Assembly (NCBI GenBank): GCA_018110825.1
Contig: JAGBCL010000028.1
Location: forward strand, 1-42,927
Direction: 5' to 3'
DNA from: Oscillospiraceae bacterium
GTDB lineage: Bacteria; Bacillota; Clostridia; Oscillospirales; Ruminococcaceae
DNA length: 42,927 nucleotides
This document shows, in pieces, positions 8,754-17,252 of this stretch. The translations under genes were made by a program, and so were the position numbers. Within the stretch, counting starts at the first letter, position 1. Every line of letters begins with the position of its first letter. The notes under the pieces were generated by a model. That model had not been told where the DNA came from. It did no database searches and worked only from the letters and a program-made list of their open reading frames with translations.

Positions 8754-9842
8754 ATGCTTAATTTGAAAAACCTGAGTCCCAAAGCTTTTATAGATTATAT
8801 TCAAAATAAAGATTTATATATTTTTGGGTCTGGTGAATTGGCTGAAAATTGTGTGGATATTTATTGTGAAAATAAACATGTATGTGCTTTAGTTGATAAC
8901 AATTCAAAATTGTGGGGAACAACAAAAAAAATGTCAAATCATTCTATTGATATAATTAGTATTGATGTGTTTAAAAAAATTGTTTCAGAGAAGAAAAGTG
9001 ATATTGTTTTACTTATTACACCAACATTTTACGCTATAGAAATTTTAGAGCAGCTTGATGCTATTAGTGAATTTGATGGACTTGAATGTTTTTTACATGT
9101 AATTATGCGTAATACAAAATCTGAAGTTTCTAATTTCGAATTTACAAAAGGCGTTCAGCTAATTCCAAAAAAGATACATTATTTTTGGATAGGAAGCAAT
9201 CCGTTGCCGAAACAATTTCAGGAGTATGTAGATGGATGGAAAAAAATTAATCCGGAATATGAAGTAATCAGATGGGACGAAAGTAATTACGATTTCAGTA
9301 AGATAGCATATATGAAAGAGGCATATGACAATAAGGCATGGGCATTTGCAACAGATTACGCTAGGTTAGATATAATATATCAGCATGGTGGTATTTATTT
9401 TGATACTGATGTAGAAGTTGTTAAAAGTTTAGATTGTATGCTTAATGATAATGCATTTTTTGGCTTTGGATGTGGAGACAGAATTGCTATTGGTGTTGGT
9501 TTTGGTGCTGTTCCCAAGCACCCAATTATTAAAGAAATGATGACAATATACAATGACCATCACTTTGTTAATTCTGATGGTTCATTTAACAAGTCTGCAT
9601 GTTATTATTATCAACATCCTATAATGAAAAAATATGGGTTTAAAGTTAATAATCAATATCAGAAAATAAACAATATTGCATTGTATCCGGCAGAAGTAAT
9701 GAGTCCTAATGGCACTGGCAATATGGGCGATTTTTATTCAGATATGACATTATCAATTCATCATAGTTCTAATCTTTGGCTAACTAACGAGCAAAAACAA
9801 TCGATTATGAAAATGATGAATAAAGCAAATGAACGGATATAA
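8754..9842 (+). CDS. Rossmann-like domain + GT32/OCH1-like glycosyltransferase
   Basis: Residues 20-115 form an N-terminal alpha/beta domain starting DLYIFGSGELAENC, then CALVDNN. Residues 137-362 are a DXD-sugar-binding glycosyltransferase: IPKKIHYFWIG (137-147), AFATDYARLDIIYQHGGIY, and DTD at 217-219, the metal and nucleotide-sugar site typical of capsular GT32 proteins. It is probably a cytoplasmic transferase adding galactose, mannose or GlcNAc to a growing repeat unit. A clear aaaaggag site precedes the ATG 13 bp after the previous stop. It is the last polysaccharide gene; about 400 bp of non-coding remnant DNA follows. Confidence 0.8.
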   Translation: MLNLKNLSPKAFIDYIQNKDLYIFGSGELAENCVDIYCENKHVCALVDNNSKLWGTTKKMSNHSIDIISIDVFKKIVSEKKSDIVLLITPTFYAIEILEQLDAISEFDGLECFLHVIMRNTKSEVSNFEFTKGVQLIPKKIHYFWIGSNPLPKQFQEYVDGWKKINPEYEVIRWDESNYDFSKIAYMKEAYDNKAWAFATDYARLDIIYQHGGIYFDTDVEVVKSLDCMLNDNAFFGFGCGDRIAIGVGFGAVPKHPIIKEMMTIYNDHHFVNSDGSFNKSACYYYQHPIMKKYGFKVNNQYQKINNIALYPAEVMSPNGTGNMGDFYSDMTLSIHHSSNLWLTNEQKQSIMKMMNKANERI

Positions 9843-10150
9843 AGTAATGAATAATGAAAAAAATAGTATTCATAATTATGCACCATCCCCAATTGTGCGG
9901 ATAGCAAAAAACTCTGGCAGGAATAAAAATCAAAATTTAAGTAAAATACTGACTTCATTTTTCAGACAGAGGCGTTATGTTTTAAGTTGAATAGTATCCG
10001 TCAAAACCATCCAGTTTGGTATCCGTCAAACATTTTCCCATCTGTGCCAAATTTGAGTAAATATTAAAATTGTCTAACGTATCTAATCAACTTCAAAGGA
10101 GTAAATGAGATACGAAAAAGTTCAAAGGACAAAATGCTTTTTTCACATAG
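9843..10150. other. Non-coding stretch after the polysaccharide operon
   Basis: No open reading frame with a convincing start or domain is visible. The only structure seen is a near-direct repeat: gtatccgtcaaa occurs at 9994-10005 and again at 10020-10031, 26 bp apart. Together with the adjacent IS66-like fragment, this looks like decayed insertion-sequence DNA at the end of the polysaccharide locus. Confidence 0.4.
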
Positions 10151-10250
10151 CAGGAAATCATTAATGTTTCATTGGAAACAAAGCTGTCCAAAGCGGTAAA
10201 CTATGTGATTAACTAAAAGAAGTATCTATCAGTGTCTTTGGCTTATATAA
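10151..10250 (+). pseudogene. IS66-family transposase remnant
   Basis: A short frame reads ...LETKLSKAVNYVIN, stop, KKYLSVFGL. It matches the conserved IS66 transposase segment of the form SKLGKAxxYxxNQxxxLxxFL, with TAA where a CAA (Gln) codon would be expected. It is preceded by an in-frame TAG and followed directly by a terminator hairpin, so only about 30 codons survive. This is decayed insertion-sequence debris. The call rests on one short motif. Confidence 0.5.
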
Positions 10251-10280
10251 AAAACGTCAGGAATAATCCTGACGTTTTTT
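10251..10280. terminator. Bidirectional rho-independent terminator
   Basis: A 12-bp perfect stem (aaaacgtcagga / tcctgacgtttt) with an ATAA loop is flanked by A and T runs, so it can end transcription from both sides. It separates the + strand polysaccharide locus from the - strand SASP gene. Confidence 0.9.
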
Positions 10281-10281
10281 G

Positions 10282-10530
10282 CTATATCCCACTCTGCACC
10301 AAAAAAGAAACCTCCTGCAAATGCCCGATTTTACGCACATTTTTCCGTGTAAAACACCATTGTTGTTCGGGAGTCATCATATTAACCATCTGACCGCCAA
10401 TAGAACCAGCTTCTCTTGAAGTGAGGTCACCATTGTAACCGTTCTTGAGGTTCACGCCTACTTCGCTTGCAGCTTCCATCTTAAATCTTTCCATAGTTTC
10501 TTTACCCTGCTGGGAATTTACATTTTTCAT
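10282..10530 (-). CDS. Alpha/beta-type small acid-soluble spore protein with unusual tail
   Basis: The product has both SASP signatures: MERFKMEAASEVGVNL, including the region cut by the germination protease, and the DNA-binding block SREAGSIGGQMV. Such proteins coat and protect spore DNA. An aaggag site lies 8 nt before the ATG. Normal members end a few residues after GGxMV with a short helix; this one continues with ~33 residues (TPEQQWCFTRKNVRK...) that I do not recognise and that run into the terminator. The tail may come from a frameshift or an acquired sequence. The protein implies a sporulating host, and expression is presumably forespore-specific (no sigma-G promoter was confidently seen). 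Confidence 0.85.
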   Translation of the reverse strand: MKNVNSQQGKETMERFKMEAASEVGVNLKNGYNGDLTSREAGSIGGQMVNMMTPEQQWCFTRKNVRKIGHLQEVSFLVQSGI

Positions 10531-10609
10531 AATGTGTTCTCCTTACATAAATCAATTTGTAAACCTTGTTTTGTGGTTTGCTTTAGTATTATAAACTTTA
10601 TCAAATCGT

Positions 10610-11740
10610 TTATGTCAGGTAATTTTTTATATTTTTTACAAGACTTTCAACCTCGGAAGATTTATTGAAAACAGAAGGCGAAAAACGCACCGTTCCATCA
10701 GGGACAGTTCCTATTGATGTGTGTGCAAGTCCCGAACAATGAAGTCCACCACGCAGCGCAAAACCGTGATTACTCAATATTTCAGCTGCTTCGTTTGCAG
10801 TGTAACCATTAACATTGAACGATACAACGGGTAAATAGTTTTCGCAGCGTTCATTACGGTAGACAGTAACATTTTTCAGCTTTTTAATTTCATAAATAAA
10901 TTTTCTGCAAAGCATATTTTCATGTTCATAAATTTTGTTAATGCCAATTTTTTTTACAAATTCAATTCCAGCGCCAAGTCCGATAATTCCTGCAGTGTTA
11001 ACAGTACCCGACTCAAGAGCATCAGGAAAAAAATCAGGCTGTACAGCTTCAAGTGAAGTGCTTCCTGTGCCACCCTCTATAATAGGTTTAATAGTGTATT
11101 TCCCGTCAGTAACAAGTAATCCTGTTCCGCTTGGACCGTACAGTGACTTGTGCCCAGCCGTGCAGAGAATATTTATACCGTCTGAAAGCTTAATCGGAAT
11201 AACTCCGCAAACTTGTGCACCATCAGCAATAAAACAAATACCATGTTTTTTGCATAGGTCAGCAATCTGTCTGTACGGCGTAATCTGTCCCGTAACATTG
11301 CTGCCAAGCGTGCATACAATAATTTTCGTTTTTGGTGTAATAAGCTTGCGGAAATTTTCAACAGTCGTAAATTCATCGTGACTAATTTCCGCAATGCTAT
11401 AGTTGCATTCGTTATTGAGCGAAAGCGAGTGAACAGGGCGAAGTACGGAATTGTGCTCTAAATTGGATATAATAATGTGACAGCCTTTTTCCGCAACACC
11501 CTTGATAGCCGTGTTCAGTGCGTGAGTGCAGTTCTGTGTAAAAATAACATTGTCAACCTCTGCACCGAAAAAATCAGCTGCAAGAGAACGTGCCGCATAA
11601 ACCGCCTCCGCAGTTTTCAGCGAAAGAGAGTGACCGCTTCTTCCCGGATTGCCGCCGTAATGTGAAAGGGCAGTTAATACGGCTTTTTTTACAGCGGCAG
11701 GCTTGGGGAAGGAAGTGGCTGAATTGTCAAAATTTATCAT
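10610..11740 (-). CDS. Cysteine desulfurase-like class V aminotransferase
   Basis: This 376-aa PLP enzyme begins with the family hallmark FDNSATSFPKP. It has PLP-contacting Asp173 in FIADGAQ, the Schiff-base Lys198 in CTAGHKSLYGPSG, and a candidate catalytic cysteine in RGGLHCSGLAH. It belongs to the NifS/SufS-like subgroup found next to DUF3343 genes and would release sulfur (or selenium) from cysteine (or selenocysteine) as a persulfide. The DUF3343 gene ends 17 bp upstream of its start, so the two are co-transcribed and the small protein may accept the sulfur. It is the last gene of the operon that begins at pheA. Confidence 0.85.
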   Translation of the reverse strand: MINFDNSATSFPKPAAVKKAVLTALSHYGGNPGRSGHSLSLKTAEAVYAARSLAADFFGAEVDNVIFTQNCTHALNTAIKGVAEKGCHIIISNLEHNSVLRPVHSLSLNNECNYSIAEISHDEFTTVENFRKLITPKTKIIVCTLGSNVTGQITPYRQIADLCKKHGICFIADGAQVCGVIPIKLSDGINILCTAGHKSLYGPSGTGLLVTDGKYTIKPIIEGGTGSTSLEAVQPDFFPDALESGTVNTAGIIGLGAGIEFVKKIGINKIYEHENMLCRKFIYEIKKLKNVTVYRNERCENYLPVVSFNVNGYTANEAAEILSNHGFALRGGLHCSGLAHTSIGTVPDGTVRFSPSVFNKSSEVESLVKNIKNYLT

Positions 11741-11757
11741 TAACTTAACCTCTTAGT

Positions 11758-11979
11758 TTAAAGTTTATTTTGCATAACTGCCTTGTGTCTTATACCTGAT
11801 TTTTCAAGGTAATCTATTGCTTCCTCAATGTTTCCGTTCAGAACAACGCTGTAACCACAGCCCGAAGCAAGATTTTTCGGTGTACGGATAACCTCCGTGA
11901 AGAAACCCTTTGAACGGAGAACATTCTGAGCTTTCATCGCAATAGTAATTGACGTAAATGCGATAGTGTATCTTTTCAT
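11758..11979 (-). CDS. DUF3343 protein (putative Se/S carrier-like)
   Basis: A 73-aa protein starting MKRYTIAFTSITIAMKAQNV, with agggac upstream; a longer in-frame reading adds 17 residues not seen in the family. The rest (AxxVLRSKGFFTEVIRTPK, CGYSVVL) matches DUF3343, a family with a conserved cysteine after a Gly/Ala-Ser-Gly stretch (here LASGCGYSV). It is often encoded next to cysteine desulfurases or selenium-metabolism genes, as here. A role as sulfur or selenium acceptor is a known proposal, not shown. Confidence 0.8.
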   Translation of the reverse strand: MKRYTIAFTSITIAMKAQNVLRSKGFFTEVIRTPKNLASGCGYSVVLNGNIEEAIDYLEKSGIRHKAVMQNKL

Positions 11980-12040
11980 ATTGTCAGTCCCTAAAAGGAA
12001 AATGCAGGTGAACGTAAAGTCCGCCTGCATTATAATATGC

Positions 12041-12442
12041 TTATAAGGTTTGTAAAGTTACCGCTATTTTCTCAGCAACCTTTTTGGAATATTCAGCTTC
12101 TTTTTTATTAACAGTCCAATCAAAGCCATCATCTGAATATCTTGGAAAAATATGCAGATGAAAATGACCGATATCGTTGAAAATACCGCCATTCTGCATA
12201 ATTGAGTAACCATCAGGACGATATATGTTTTTAAGTGCTGTTACAATTTTTTTAGCAATGAATGTAATGTGTGAAGTTATTTCTTCAGGAATTTCATCAA
12301 TATCAAGATAATGTTCTTTCGGAACAATCAGAATATGTCCTTCATTAATCGGATTACTGTCAAGAAAAGCAGTAATCAAATCATCTTCATATACAATATT
12401 TGCATCAAGTGTATGCTTTGCAATATCACAGAAAATACACAT
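12041..12442 (-). CDS. HIT family hydrolase
   Basis: This 133-aa protein has the histidine triad HFHLHIFPR near residue 95 and an N-terminal CIFCDIAKH segment with the zinc-binding cysteines common in bacterial Hint-type proteins. HIT proteins hydrolyse nucleoside phosphoramidates or AMP-linked adducts in the cytoplasm. It starts 6 bp after the ispF stop and so belongs to the pheA-ispD-ispF operon; a 61-bp gap follows before DUF3343. Its exact substrate is unknown. Confidence 0.92.
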   Translation of the reverse strand: MCIFCDIAKHTLDANIVYEDDLITAFLDSNPINEGHILIVPKEHYLDIDEIPEEITSHITFIAKKIVTALKNIYRPDGYSIMQNGGIFNDIGHFHLHIFPRYSDDGFDWTVNKKEAEYSKKVAEKIAVTLQTL

Positions 12443-12448
12443 AAAACA

Positions 12449-12928
12449 TTACTTCTTTCTTAACAGCACACAAACAGCGTGTGCCGAAATTCCTTCCTTT
12501 GCACCCGTAAAACCAAGCTTTTCCTCAGTAGTAGCCTTAACGCTTACTTGCGAGATATCACACCCGATAGCCTCAGCAATATTTCTTCTCATCGTGTCAA
12601 TATGAGGAGCAAGCTTAGGTGCCTGACAGATAATCGTGCTGTCAATGTTTCCAATGGAGTAACCCTGTTCACCAATAATTTCCGTAACCCTTTTTAACAG
12701 CTTAATGCTGTCTGCACCGCTGTAAACAGGGTCAGTGTCAGGAAAGTGCTTGCCGATGTCGCCAAGTGCCAACGCACCAAGCATAGCGTCCATAACAGCG
12801 TGAACAACAACATCAGCGTCAGAGTGCCCAAGCAAGCCCGTTTCGTGAGGAATATCCACACCGCCGAGAATAAGCTTACGCCCCTCAACAAGCTTGTGTA
12901 CGTCATATCCGTGACCTATTCTAATCAT
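12449..12928 (-). CDS. ispF: 2-C-methyl-D-erythritol 2,4-cyclodiphosphate synthase
   Basis: The product begins [13 protein letters not shown], with the zinc-binding DxH (DVH), and later has [18 protein letters not shown] and the conserved [12 protein letters not shown]. It converts CDP-ME 2-phosphate to MEcPP and CMP in the non-mevalonate isoprenoid pathway. I chose the ATG whose last bases overlap the ispD stop (ATGA); an in-frame ATG 9 bp upstream is possible. The ~159-aa length is normal. The upstream overlap with ispD and close spacing to the HIT gene indicate translational coupling. Confidence 0.95.
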   Translation of the reverse strand: MIRIGHGYDVHKLVEGRKLILGGVDIPHETGLLGHSDADVVVHAVMDAMLGALALGDIGKHFPDTDPVYSGADSIKLLKRVTEIIGEQGYSIGNIDSTIICQAPKLAPHIDTMRRNIAEAIGCDISQVSVKATTEEKLGFTGAKEGISAHAVCVLLRKK

Positions 12929-13620
12929 TCTGCACACTCCGTTTCAAGAAAAACTTTGGCAATCGCCAAATCCTCAGGCGTAGTAATCTTAATATTCCTA
13001 TAATCCGAAATCGTCATATTAACCTTGACACCAACAGCTTCCACAAGCTGACAATCATCGGTAAAATCAAGCTCGTGGTCGTTTGCAAAGTTAATGCCCT
13101 TTACATATACATCCTTGCGGAAAATCTGCGGAGTCTGGGTAATGTAAAGCTGTCTGCGGTTAGGCGTGTCAATAATCAGCCCGCCATCAACAACTTTCAG
13201 CGTGTCCTTGACGGGTACACCAAGAGTTGCACCGCCGAAAATTGAAGCGTCCTTGATACACTGACGAATGTGTTCAGCCTTTACAAAAGGACGTGCCCCA
13301 TCGTGAATTGCAACAAATCTTGTCGCCTTGTCAACTTTCGCAAACGCTTTCAGCACTGACTGCTGACGTGTTTCGCCACCTGCAACCGCACACTTGAACT
13401 TTGTAACACCGTGCTTTTCGGCAAGCCGCTCAATTTCGGGAATGTCGCTTTCTCTTGCGGAAACGATGATTTCAGTAACCTCGTCAAGTCCCTCAAAAGC
13501 AAGCATTGAACGTACCGCAACAGGAATACCGCCCAACTCAACAAGCTGTTTGTTTACACCTTCCATACGAGTGGAGCTGCCTGCACATGCTACTATAACA
13601 GAAACAGTAATTTCAGCCAT
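12925..13620 (-). CDS. ispD: 2-C-methyl-D-erythritol 4-phosphate cytidylyltransferase
   Basis: The 231-aa product has the family motifs: the nucleotide-binding loop [12 protein letters not shown] near the N-terminus, [10 protein letters not shown], and [11 protein letters not shown] near the C-terminus. It transfers CMP from CTP to MEP, the third step of the non-mevalonate pathway. It overlaps ispF by 4 bp and starts 11 bp after pheA, so the isoprenoid genes share the pheA promoter. Length and motifs are normal. Confidence 0.95.
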   Translation of the reverse strand: MAEITVSVIVACAGSSTRMEGVNKQLVELGGIPVAVRSMLAFEGLDEVTEIIVSARESDIPEIERLAEKHGVTKFKCAVAGGETRQQSVLKAFAKVDKATRFVAIHDGARPFVKAEHIRQCIKDASIFGGATLGVPVKDTLKVVDGGLIIDTPNRRQLYITQTPQIFRKDVYVKGINFANDHELDFTDDCQLVEAVGVKVNMTISDYRNIKITTPEDLAIAKVFLETECAE

Positions 13621-13631
13621 AAGTCACCTCA

Positions 13632-14750
13632 TTACAGAACTTCCTTGAATGTGCCAAGGAAACGGAAGAAGGACATTTCATTTTCCAAATCGTGAAGCAG
13701 AGAAACAACCTTCTGGTCGTTGATGCTTCCCTTGAAATCAAGATAGAACAGTACCTCAAAATCACTTCCTGCAATGTTCTTACTCTCAATTTTGGTAAGG
13801 TTCAGACCAGCAACTGAAAACTTGGTCAGCATACGATACAGCGAACCTGGTGTATTCGGAATTGAAAGACAAACGCTTATAGTATCCGAGTCAACAGGGG
13901 ATATGTAGTTCTTAGTGAAGCAGATAAAACGTGTGTAATTTGGATATGCGTCAGCAATTCTGTCATTGACAATTTCAAGTCCGTAAAGCTCCGCACAGCC
14001 TTTAGAGCAAATGCAGGCAATAGTCGGGTCATTGCGCTCCTTGATAAGTTCAGCAGAAAGCGCTGTGTTTGCATATTCACGGCGTACAAGTCCATTGTTC
14101 TTGATAAATTCAGAGCACTGTGAAAGTGCCTCAGCCTTGGAATAAACATATTTGATGCTGTCGAGTGTTGCACCTTTGCACGCCGCAAGACAATGAGTAA
14201 TCTCAACTCTTACAATTGAGCAGATGTTGCAGCCGTGTTTTGCCATTAAATCGTATGTTTCAGAAATCGTTCCGATAGTTGAGTTTTCAAGGGGAAGAAT
14301 ACCATAGTCAGCTTCTCCGCTTTCAACAGCGTTGAACACGTCCTCAAATGCGTGATAGAAAACAGCAGGTTTGTCACCGAAAAGCTTTTTGCAGGCTGCT
14401 TCGGAGTAGGCACCCATAGTGCCCTGACAAGCTATTTTTTTTGCATTTTCGGGAATGAACGGAATAGGTGAGGAAAGATGAGAGTCACGCTGTAATTCCA
14501 TATTCTGGATGCATTTGCTGATGTCCATAATGCTTTGGAACAGCATTACAGCACCGTCTTTTAAGTCGTCGGGGGACTTGTCACGGATACGGTCAAGCAC
14601 CTGCTTTTCACGTCCGCCCTGCATAACAGGGAGATTATTCACACGCTTGTATTCTGCAACACTACGGCAAACTTCCATACGTCTTGCAAAAAGCTCGAGT
14701 ATCTCTCCGTCAATTTCATCTATCTGATTTCTGAGTTCTTGTAAATCCAT
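13632..14750 (-). CDS. pheA: Bifunctional chorismate mutase / prephenate dehydratase
   Basis: Residues 1-~85 are an AroQ-type chorismate mutase (MDLQELRNQIDEIDGEIL..., with FARRMEVCRSVAEYK). Residues ~100-280 are prephenate dehydratase (GTMGAYSEAACKKLFG, ENSTIGTISETYDLM, YTRFICF). The remainder is an ACT regulatory domain (TPGSLYRMLTKF, ESKNIAGSDFEVLFYLDF) that normally senses phenylalanine. The enzyme makes phenylpyruvate from chorismate. I start at the ATG with GGAGG 7 nt upstream; two earlier in-frame starts add up to 12 residues. First gene of the - strand operon. Confidence 0.93.
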   Translation of the reverse strand: MDLQELRNQIDEIDGEILELFARRMEVCRSVAEYKRVNNLPVMQGGREKQVLDRIRDKSPDDLKDGAVMLFQSIMDISKCIQNMELQRDSHLSSPIPFIPENAKKIACQGTMGAYSEAACKKLFGDKPAVFYHAFEDVFNAVESGEADYGILPLENSTIGTISETYDLMAKHGCNICSIVRVEITHCLAACKGATLDSIKYVYSKAEALSQCSEFIKNNGLVRREYANTALSAELIKERNDPTIACICSKGCAELYGLEIVNDRIADAYPNYTRFICFTKNYISPVDSDTISVCLSIPNTPGSLYRMLTKFSVAGLNLTKIESKNIAGSDFEVLFYLDFKGSINDQKVVSLLHDLENEMSFFRFLGTFKEVL

Positions 14751-14790
14751 TTTATGTGCCTCCGCCATAACAAAATAAAATATCAAAATA

Positions 14791-14819
14791 ATTATACAAT
14801 ATTAAAAGGAAAATTACAA
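14791..14819 (-). promoter_or_regulatory. Promoter for pheA operon
   Basis: On the minus strand TTGTAA and TATAAT are separated by 17 bp, with an expected start about 35 nt before the pheA ATG. It lies back to back with the ruvC promoter, with 17 bp between them. Confidence 0.75.
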
Positions 14820-14836
14820 TAACTTTAAAAAAAATA

Positions 14837-14865
14837 TTGCAGAACTTGCAATTATGTGGTATAAT
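14837..14865 (+). promoter_or_regulatory. Promoter for ruvC operon
   Basis: TTGCAG at 14837-14842 and TATAAT at 14860-14865 are spaced by 17 bp. Transcription would begin around 14872 and give a short leader with a GGGGGAAG ribosome site before the GTG start of ruvC. Confidence 0.8.
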
Positions 14866-14896
14866 TAATTGTTATTATGATGGGGGAAGTGTGTTC

Positions 14897-15391
14897 GTGA
14901 GAATTTTAGGTATAGACCCAGGCTATGCAATAGTCGGCTTCGGAGTTGTTGAGTACGATGGGTACAAGTTTACACCAATTCATTTTGGTGCAATTACAAC
15001 CGAAGCAGGAACAGATTTTACCATTCGTCTGAAAACAATTTTTGATGATATGAACACGGTTATCACTACCTTTAAACCCGACGTAATGGCAATTGAAAAG
15101 CTTTTTTTCAACACTAACCAAAAGACGGGTATCGATGTTGCTCAGGCAAGAGGAGTAACCTTGCTAGCCGCAACTAACGCAGGTATTCCAATTTATGAAT
15201 ATACACCGCTTCAGGTTAAGCAATCCGTTGTAGGTTATGGACGTGCAGAAAAGCCGCAGGTTATGGAGATGACAAGAAAAATTCTCGGGCTTGCTACTGT
15301 GCCGAAGCCTGACGATACCGCCGATGCACTTGCAATCGCAATCTGCCACGGCCATTCAAGCGGAACATTGAAGCTTAAACAGGGAATATGA
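14897..15391 (+). CDS. ruvC: Holliday junction endonuclease RuvC
   Basis: From the GTG start (ribosome site GGGGGAAG 7 nt upstream) the 164-aa product begins VRILGIDPGYAIVGFG, with catalytic Asp7. It has AIEKLFFNTNQKTGIDVAQARG in the middle and ends with the acidic catalytic block PDDTADALAIAICH. A longer in-frame reading from 14837 covers the promoter and is not the real start. RuvC resolves Holliday junctions with the RuvAB motor. ruvA follows after 12 bp. Confidence 0.95.
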   Translation: MRILGIDPGYAIVGFGVVEYDGYKFTPIHFGAITTEAGTDFTIRLKTIFDDMNTVITTFKPDVMAIEKLFFNTNQKTGIDVAQARGVTLLAATNAGIPIYEYTPLQVKQSVVGYGRAEKPQVMEMTRKILGLATVPKPDDTADALAIAICHGHSSGTLKLKQGI

Positions 15392-15403
15392 GGAGATTAA
15401 ATT

Positions 15404-16009
15404 ATGATATACAGCGTGAAAGGAAAAATTATACATAAGGGTACAGATGTTGCGGTAATCGAATGCGGCGGAGTGGGCTATGCTTGCCGTACAACACTTG
15501 CAACCCTTTCTCAGATTGGCAGAACAGGTGAGGAGGCTATGCTTCTTACATATCTCCACGTTCGTGAGGATAGCGTTGAACTGTTCGGGTTTTCAACCGA
15601 GCAGGAGCTTAATTGCTTTAAAATGCTTCTCTCCGTTTCGGGTGTAGGTCCAAAAGCAGGTCTTGCTATCCTTTCCGATACAAATCCTGAACGCTTTGCT
15701 TTAACCGTTGCAACAGGCGATTATAAGGCGTTTACTAAAACAAAGGGCGTAGGACCAAAACTCGCGCAGAGAGTTGTACTTGAACTCAAGGACAAGATTG
15801 CCAAGGAGCAGCTTACTGTTTCGGGCGGTACAGAAGTAAATTATGAAGCGGCAGTAAGCGGAGGAAATACTTCCGAAGCTATTTCCGCACTTGTTGTACT
15901 TGGTTATAGTCAGACAGAGGCGGCTTCTGTTGTTGCCAAACTTGACCCGTCACTATCTGTTGAGGAGTTGATTCGTCAGTCTTTGAAAAAAATGGCTGCA
16001 AATCTGTAA
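15404..16009 (+). CDS. ruvA: Holliday junction DNA helicase subunit RuvA
   Basis: The 201-aa product has the RuvA three-domain layout: an N-terminal OB domain (MIYSVKGKIIHKG, LHVREDSVELFGF), two helix-hairpin-helix motifs (SGVGPKAGLAIL, KGVGPKLAQRVVLELK), and a C-terminal UBA-like domain contacting RuvB (EAISALVVLGYSQTEA). It binds four-way junctions and loads RuvB. Its start lies 12 bp after ruvC. Confidence 0.96.
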   Translation: MIYSVKGKIIHKGTDVAVIECGGVGYACRTTLATLSQIGRTGEEAMLLTYLHVREDSVELFGFSTEQELNCFKMLLSVSGVGPKAGLAILSDTNPERFALTVATGDYKAFTKTKGVGPKLAQRVVLELKDKIAKEQLTVSGGTEVNYEAAVSGGNTSEAISALVVLGYSQTEAASVVAKLDPSLSVEELIRQSLKKMAANL

Positions 16010-16053
16010 AGGTACAAGCCTTTTCGGCATATTATTGGAAAGGAGCGCTGTAA

Positions 16054-17235
16054 ATGCTGTCATATCCTGATTATACAAGATGTCCTGTTAATATTATTTC
16101 GTCAATTCTGAAATATTACCGTGCACGTTATGAGTATCCGACTTTGCCGAAGCTCGACGCTTATCTTGATAGGTTTTATAAAAACGTAGTGCTTATTGTC
16201 CTTGACGGTATGGGTACGGATATGATGAAGCGCAACCTTCCCGATACAGCTTTTCTCCGCAGTAAACATATAGACAATCTTACTTCGGTTTTTCCGTCCA
16301 CAACAACAGCTGCAATGACAAGCTACTATACGGGTGTTTCTCCAAATGAGCACGCTTGGCTTGGTTGGTCGCTGTTTTTCAAGGAATTCTGCCGAACAAT
16401 TGACGTTTACACAAACCTTGACTCATACACCAAAATGCCTGTTACCAAAACCAGTGCAGCAGAATTTGTTATGCCTTATGAAACAATTTATAAGGATATT
16501 GCTAAATCGATTGTAGGTGAAGTTCAGCCATTTACAATTTCTCAGACTGGTGTAAATATTGCTGAGCGTGGTAATATTCATAAAACGGCGGATAAGTTTG
16601 AACGTGTGTGCGAATTGGTGAAAATGATTTGTGCAACACCACAGAATACTTTTACTTATGTTCAGTGGAACAGCCCAGACGATACAGCACATCGAGAAGG
16701 CTGCTACAGCGAAGCAGTTGCGGAAAAGTTGAAATTCCTCAATAATCAGATTGAAGACCTTGCTTCGTCGCTTACAGATACGCTGATTATTGTTTCAGCT
16801 GACCACGGTTTAACTGATATTACTGAAGAAATAAAAATCAATCACATTCCCGAAATTGCAGATTGCCTTGTGGTGCCGCCTTTTGTGGAAAGCCGTGCAG
16901 CAGCCTGCTATGTAAAATATGACCGTAAAACAGACTTTGAGCGGGCTGTGCATAACTACCTCGGCAACGATTTTCTGTTGCTGTCAAGAAGTGACGTGAT
17001 TAATAAGGGAATTCTCGGTGGAGGAAAACCACACCCTAAAACTATAGATTTTATCGGCGATTATATGATTTGTGCAATTGCCGACAAGGGGATACGTTAT
17101 CAGACCCTCAATATGAAGCCGAAGCAGATGAACAAGGCAAATCACGGCGGACTTACCGACAAGGAAATGATTATACCGCTTATTGTAATTCCTACTAAAC
17201 AGACCAAAGCATACAAACAGAAAAAATTAATATAG
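16054..17235 (+). CDS. Alkaline phosphatase-superfamily phosphodiesterase
   Basis: This 393-aa protein has the type I phosphodiesterase/nucleotide pyrophosphatase pattern: metal-binding Asp in VLIVLDGMG, the Thr-rich nucleophile segment VFPSTTTAAMTSYYTG, SADHGLTDI and KANHGGLTDKEM for the two-metal site. No signal peptide is apparent, so it is probably cytoplasmic. It hydrolyses a phosphodiester or pyrophosphate bond in an unknown substrate. It lies between ruvA and ruvB (44 bp and 17 bp gaps), an unusual interruption of the ruv operon. A co-transcribed but unrelated role is the simplest reading. Confidence 0.85.
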   Translation: MLSYPDYTRCPVNIISSILKYYRARYEYPTLPKLDAYLDRFYKNVVLIVLDGMGTDMMKRNLPDTAFLRSKHIDNLTSVFPSTTTAAMTSYYTGVSPNEHAWLGWSLFFKEFCRTIDVYTNLDSYTKMPVTKTSAAEFVMPYETIYKDIAKSIVGEVQPFTISQTGVNIAERGNIHKTADKFERVCELVKMICATPQNTFTYVQWNSPDDTAHREGCYSEAVAEKLKFLNNQIEDLASSLTDTLIIVSADHGLTDITEEIKINHIPEIADCLVVPPFVESRAAACYVKYDRKTDFERAVHNYLGNDFLLLSRSDVINKGILGGGKPHPKTIDFIGDYMICAIADKGIRYQTLNMKPKQMNKANHGGLTDKEMIIPLIVIPTKQTKAYKQKKLI

Positions 17236-17252
17236 CTTGAAAGGAAGATAAA

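Noticed and set aside
10935-11381. A 148-codon open frame on the + strand inside the cysteine desulfurase gene
   Set aside because: It is antisense to a gene with complete family motifs and itself shows none.
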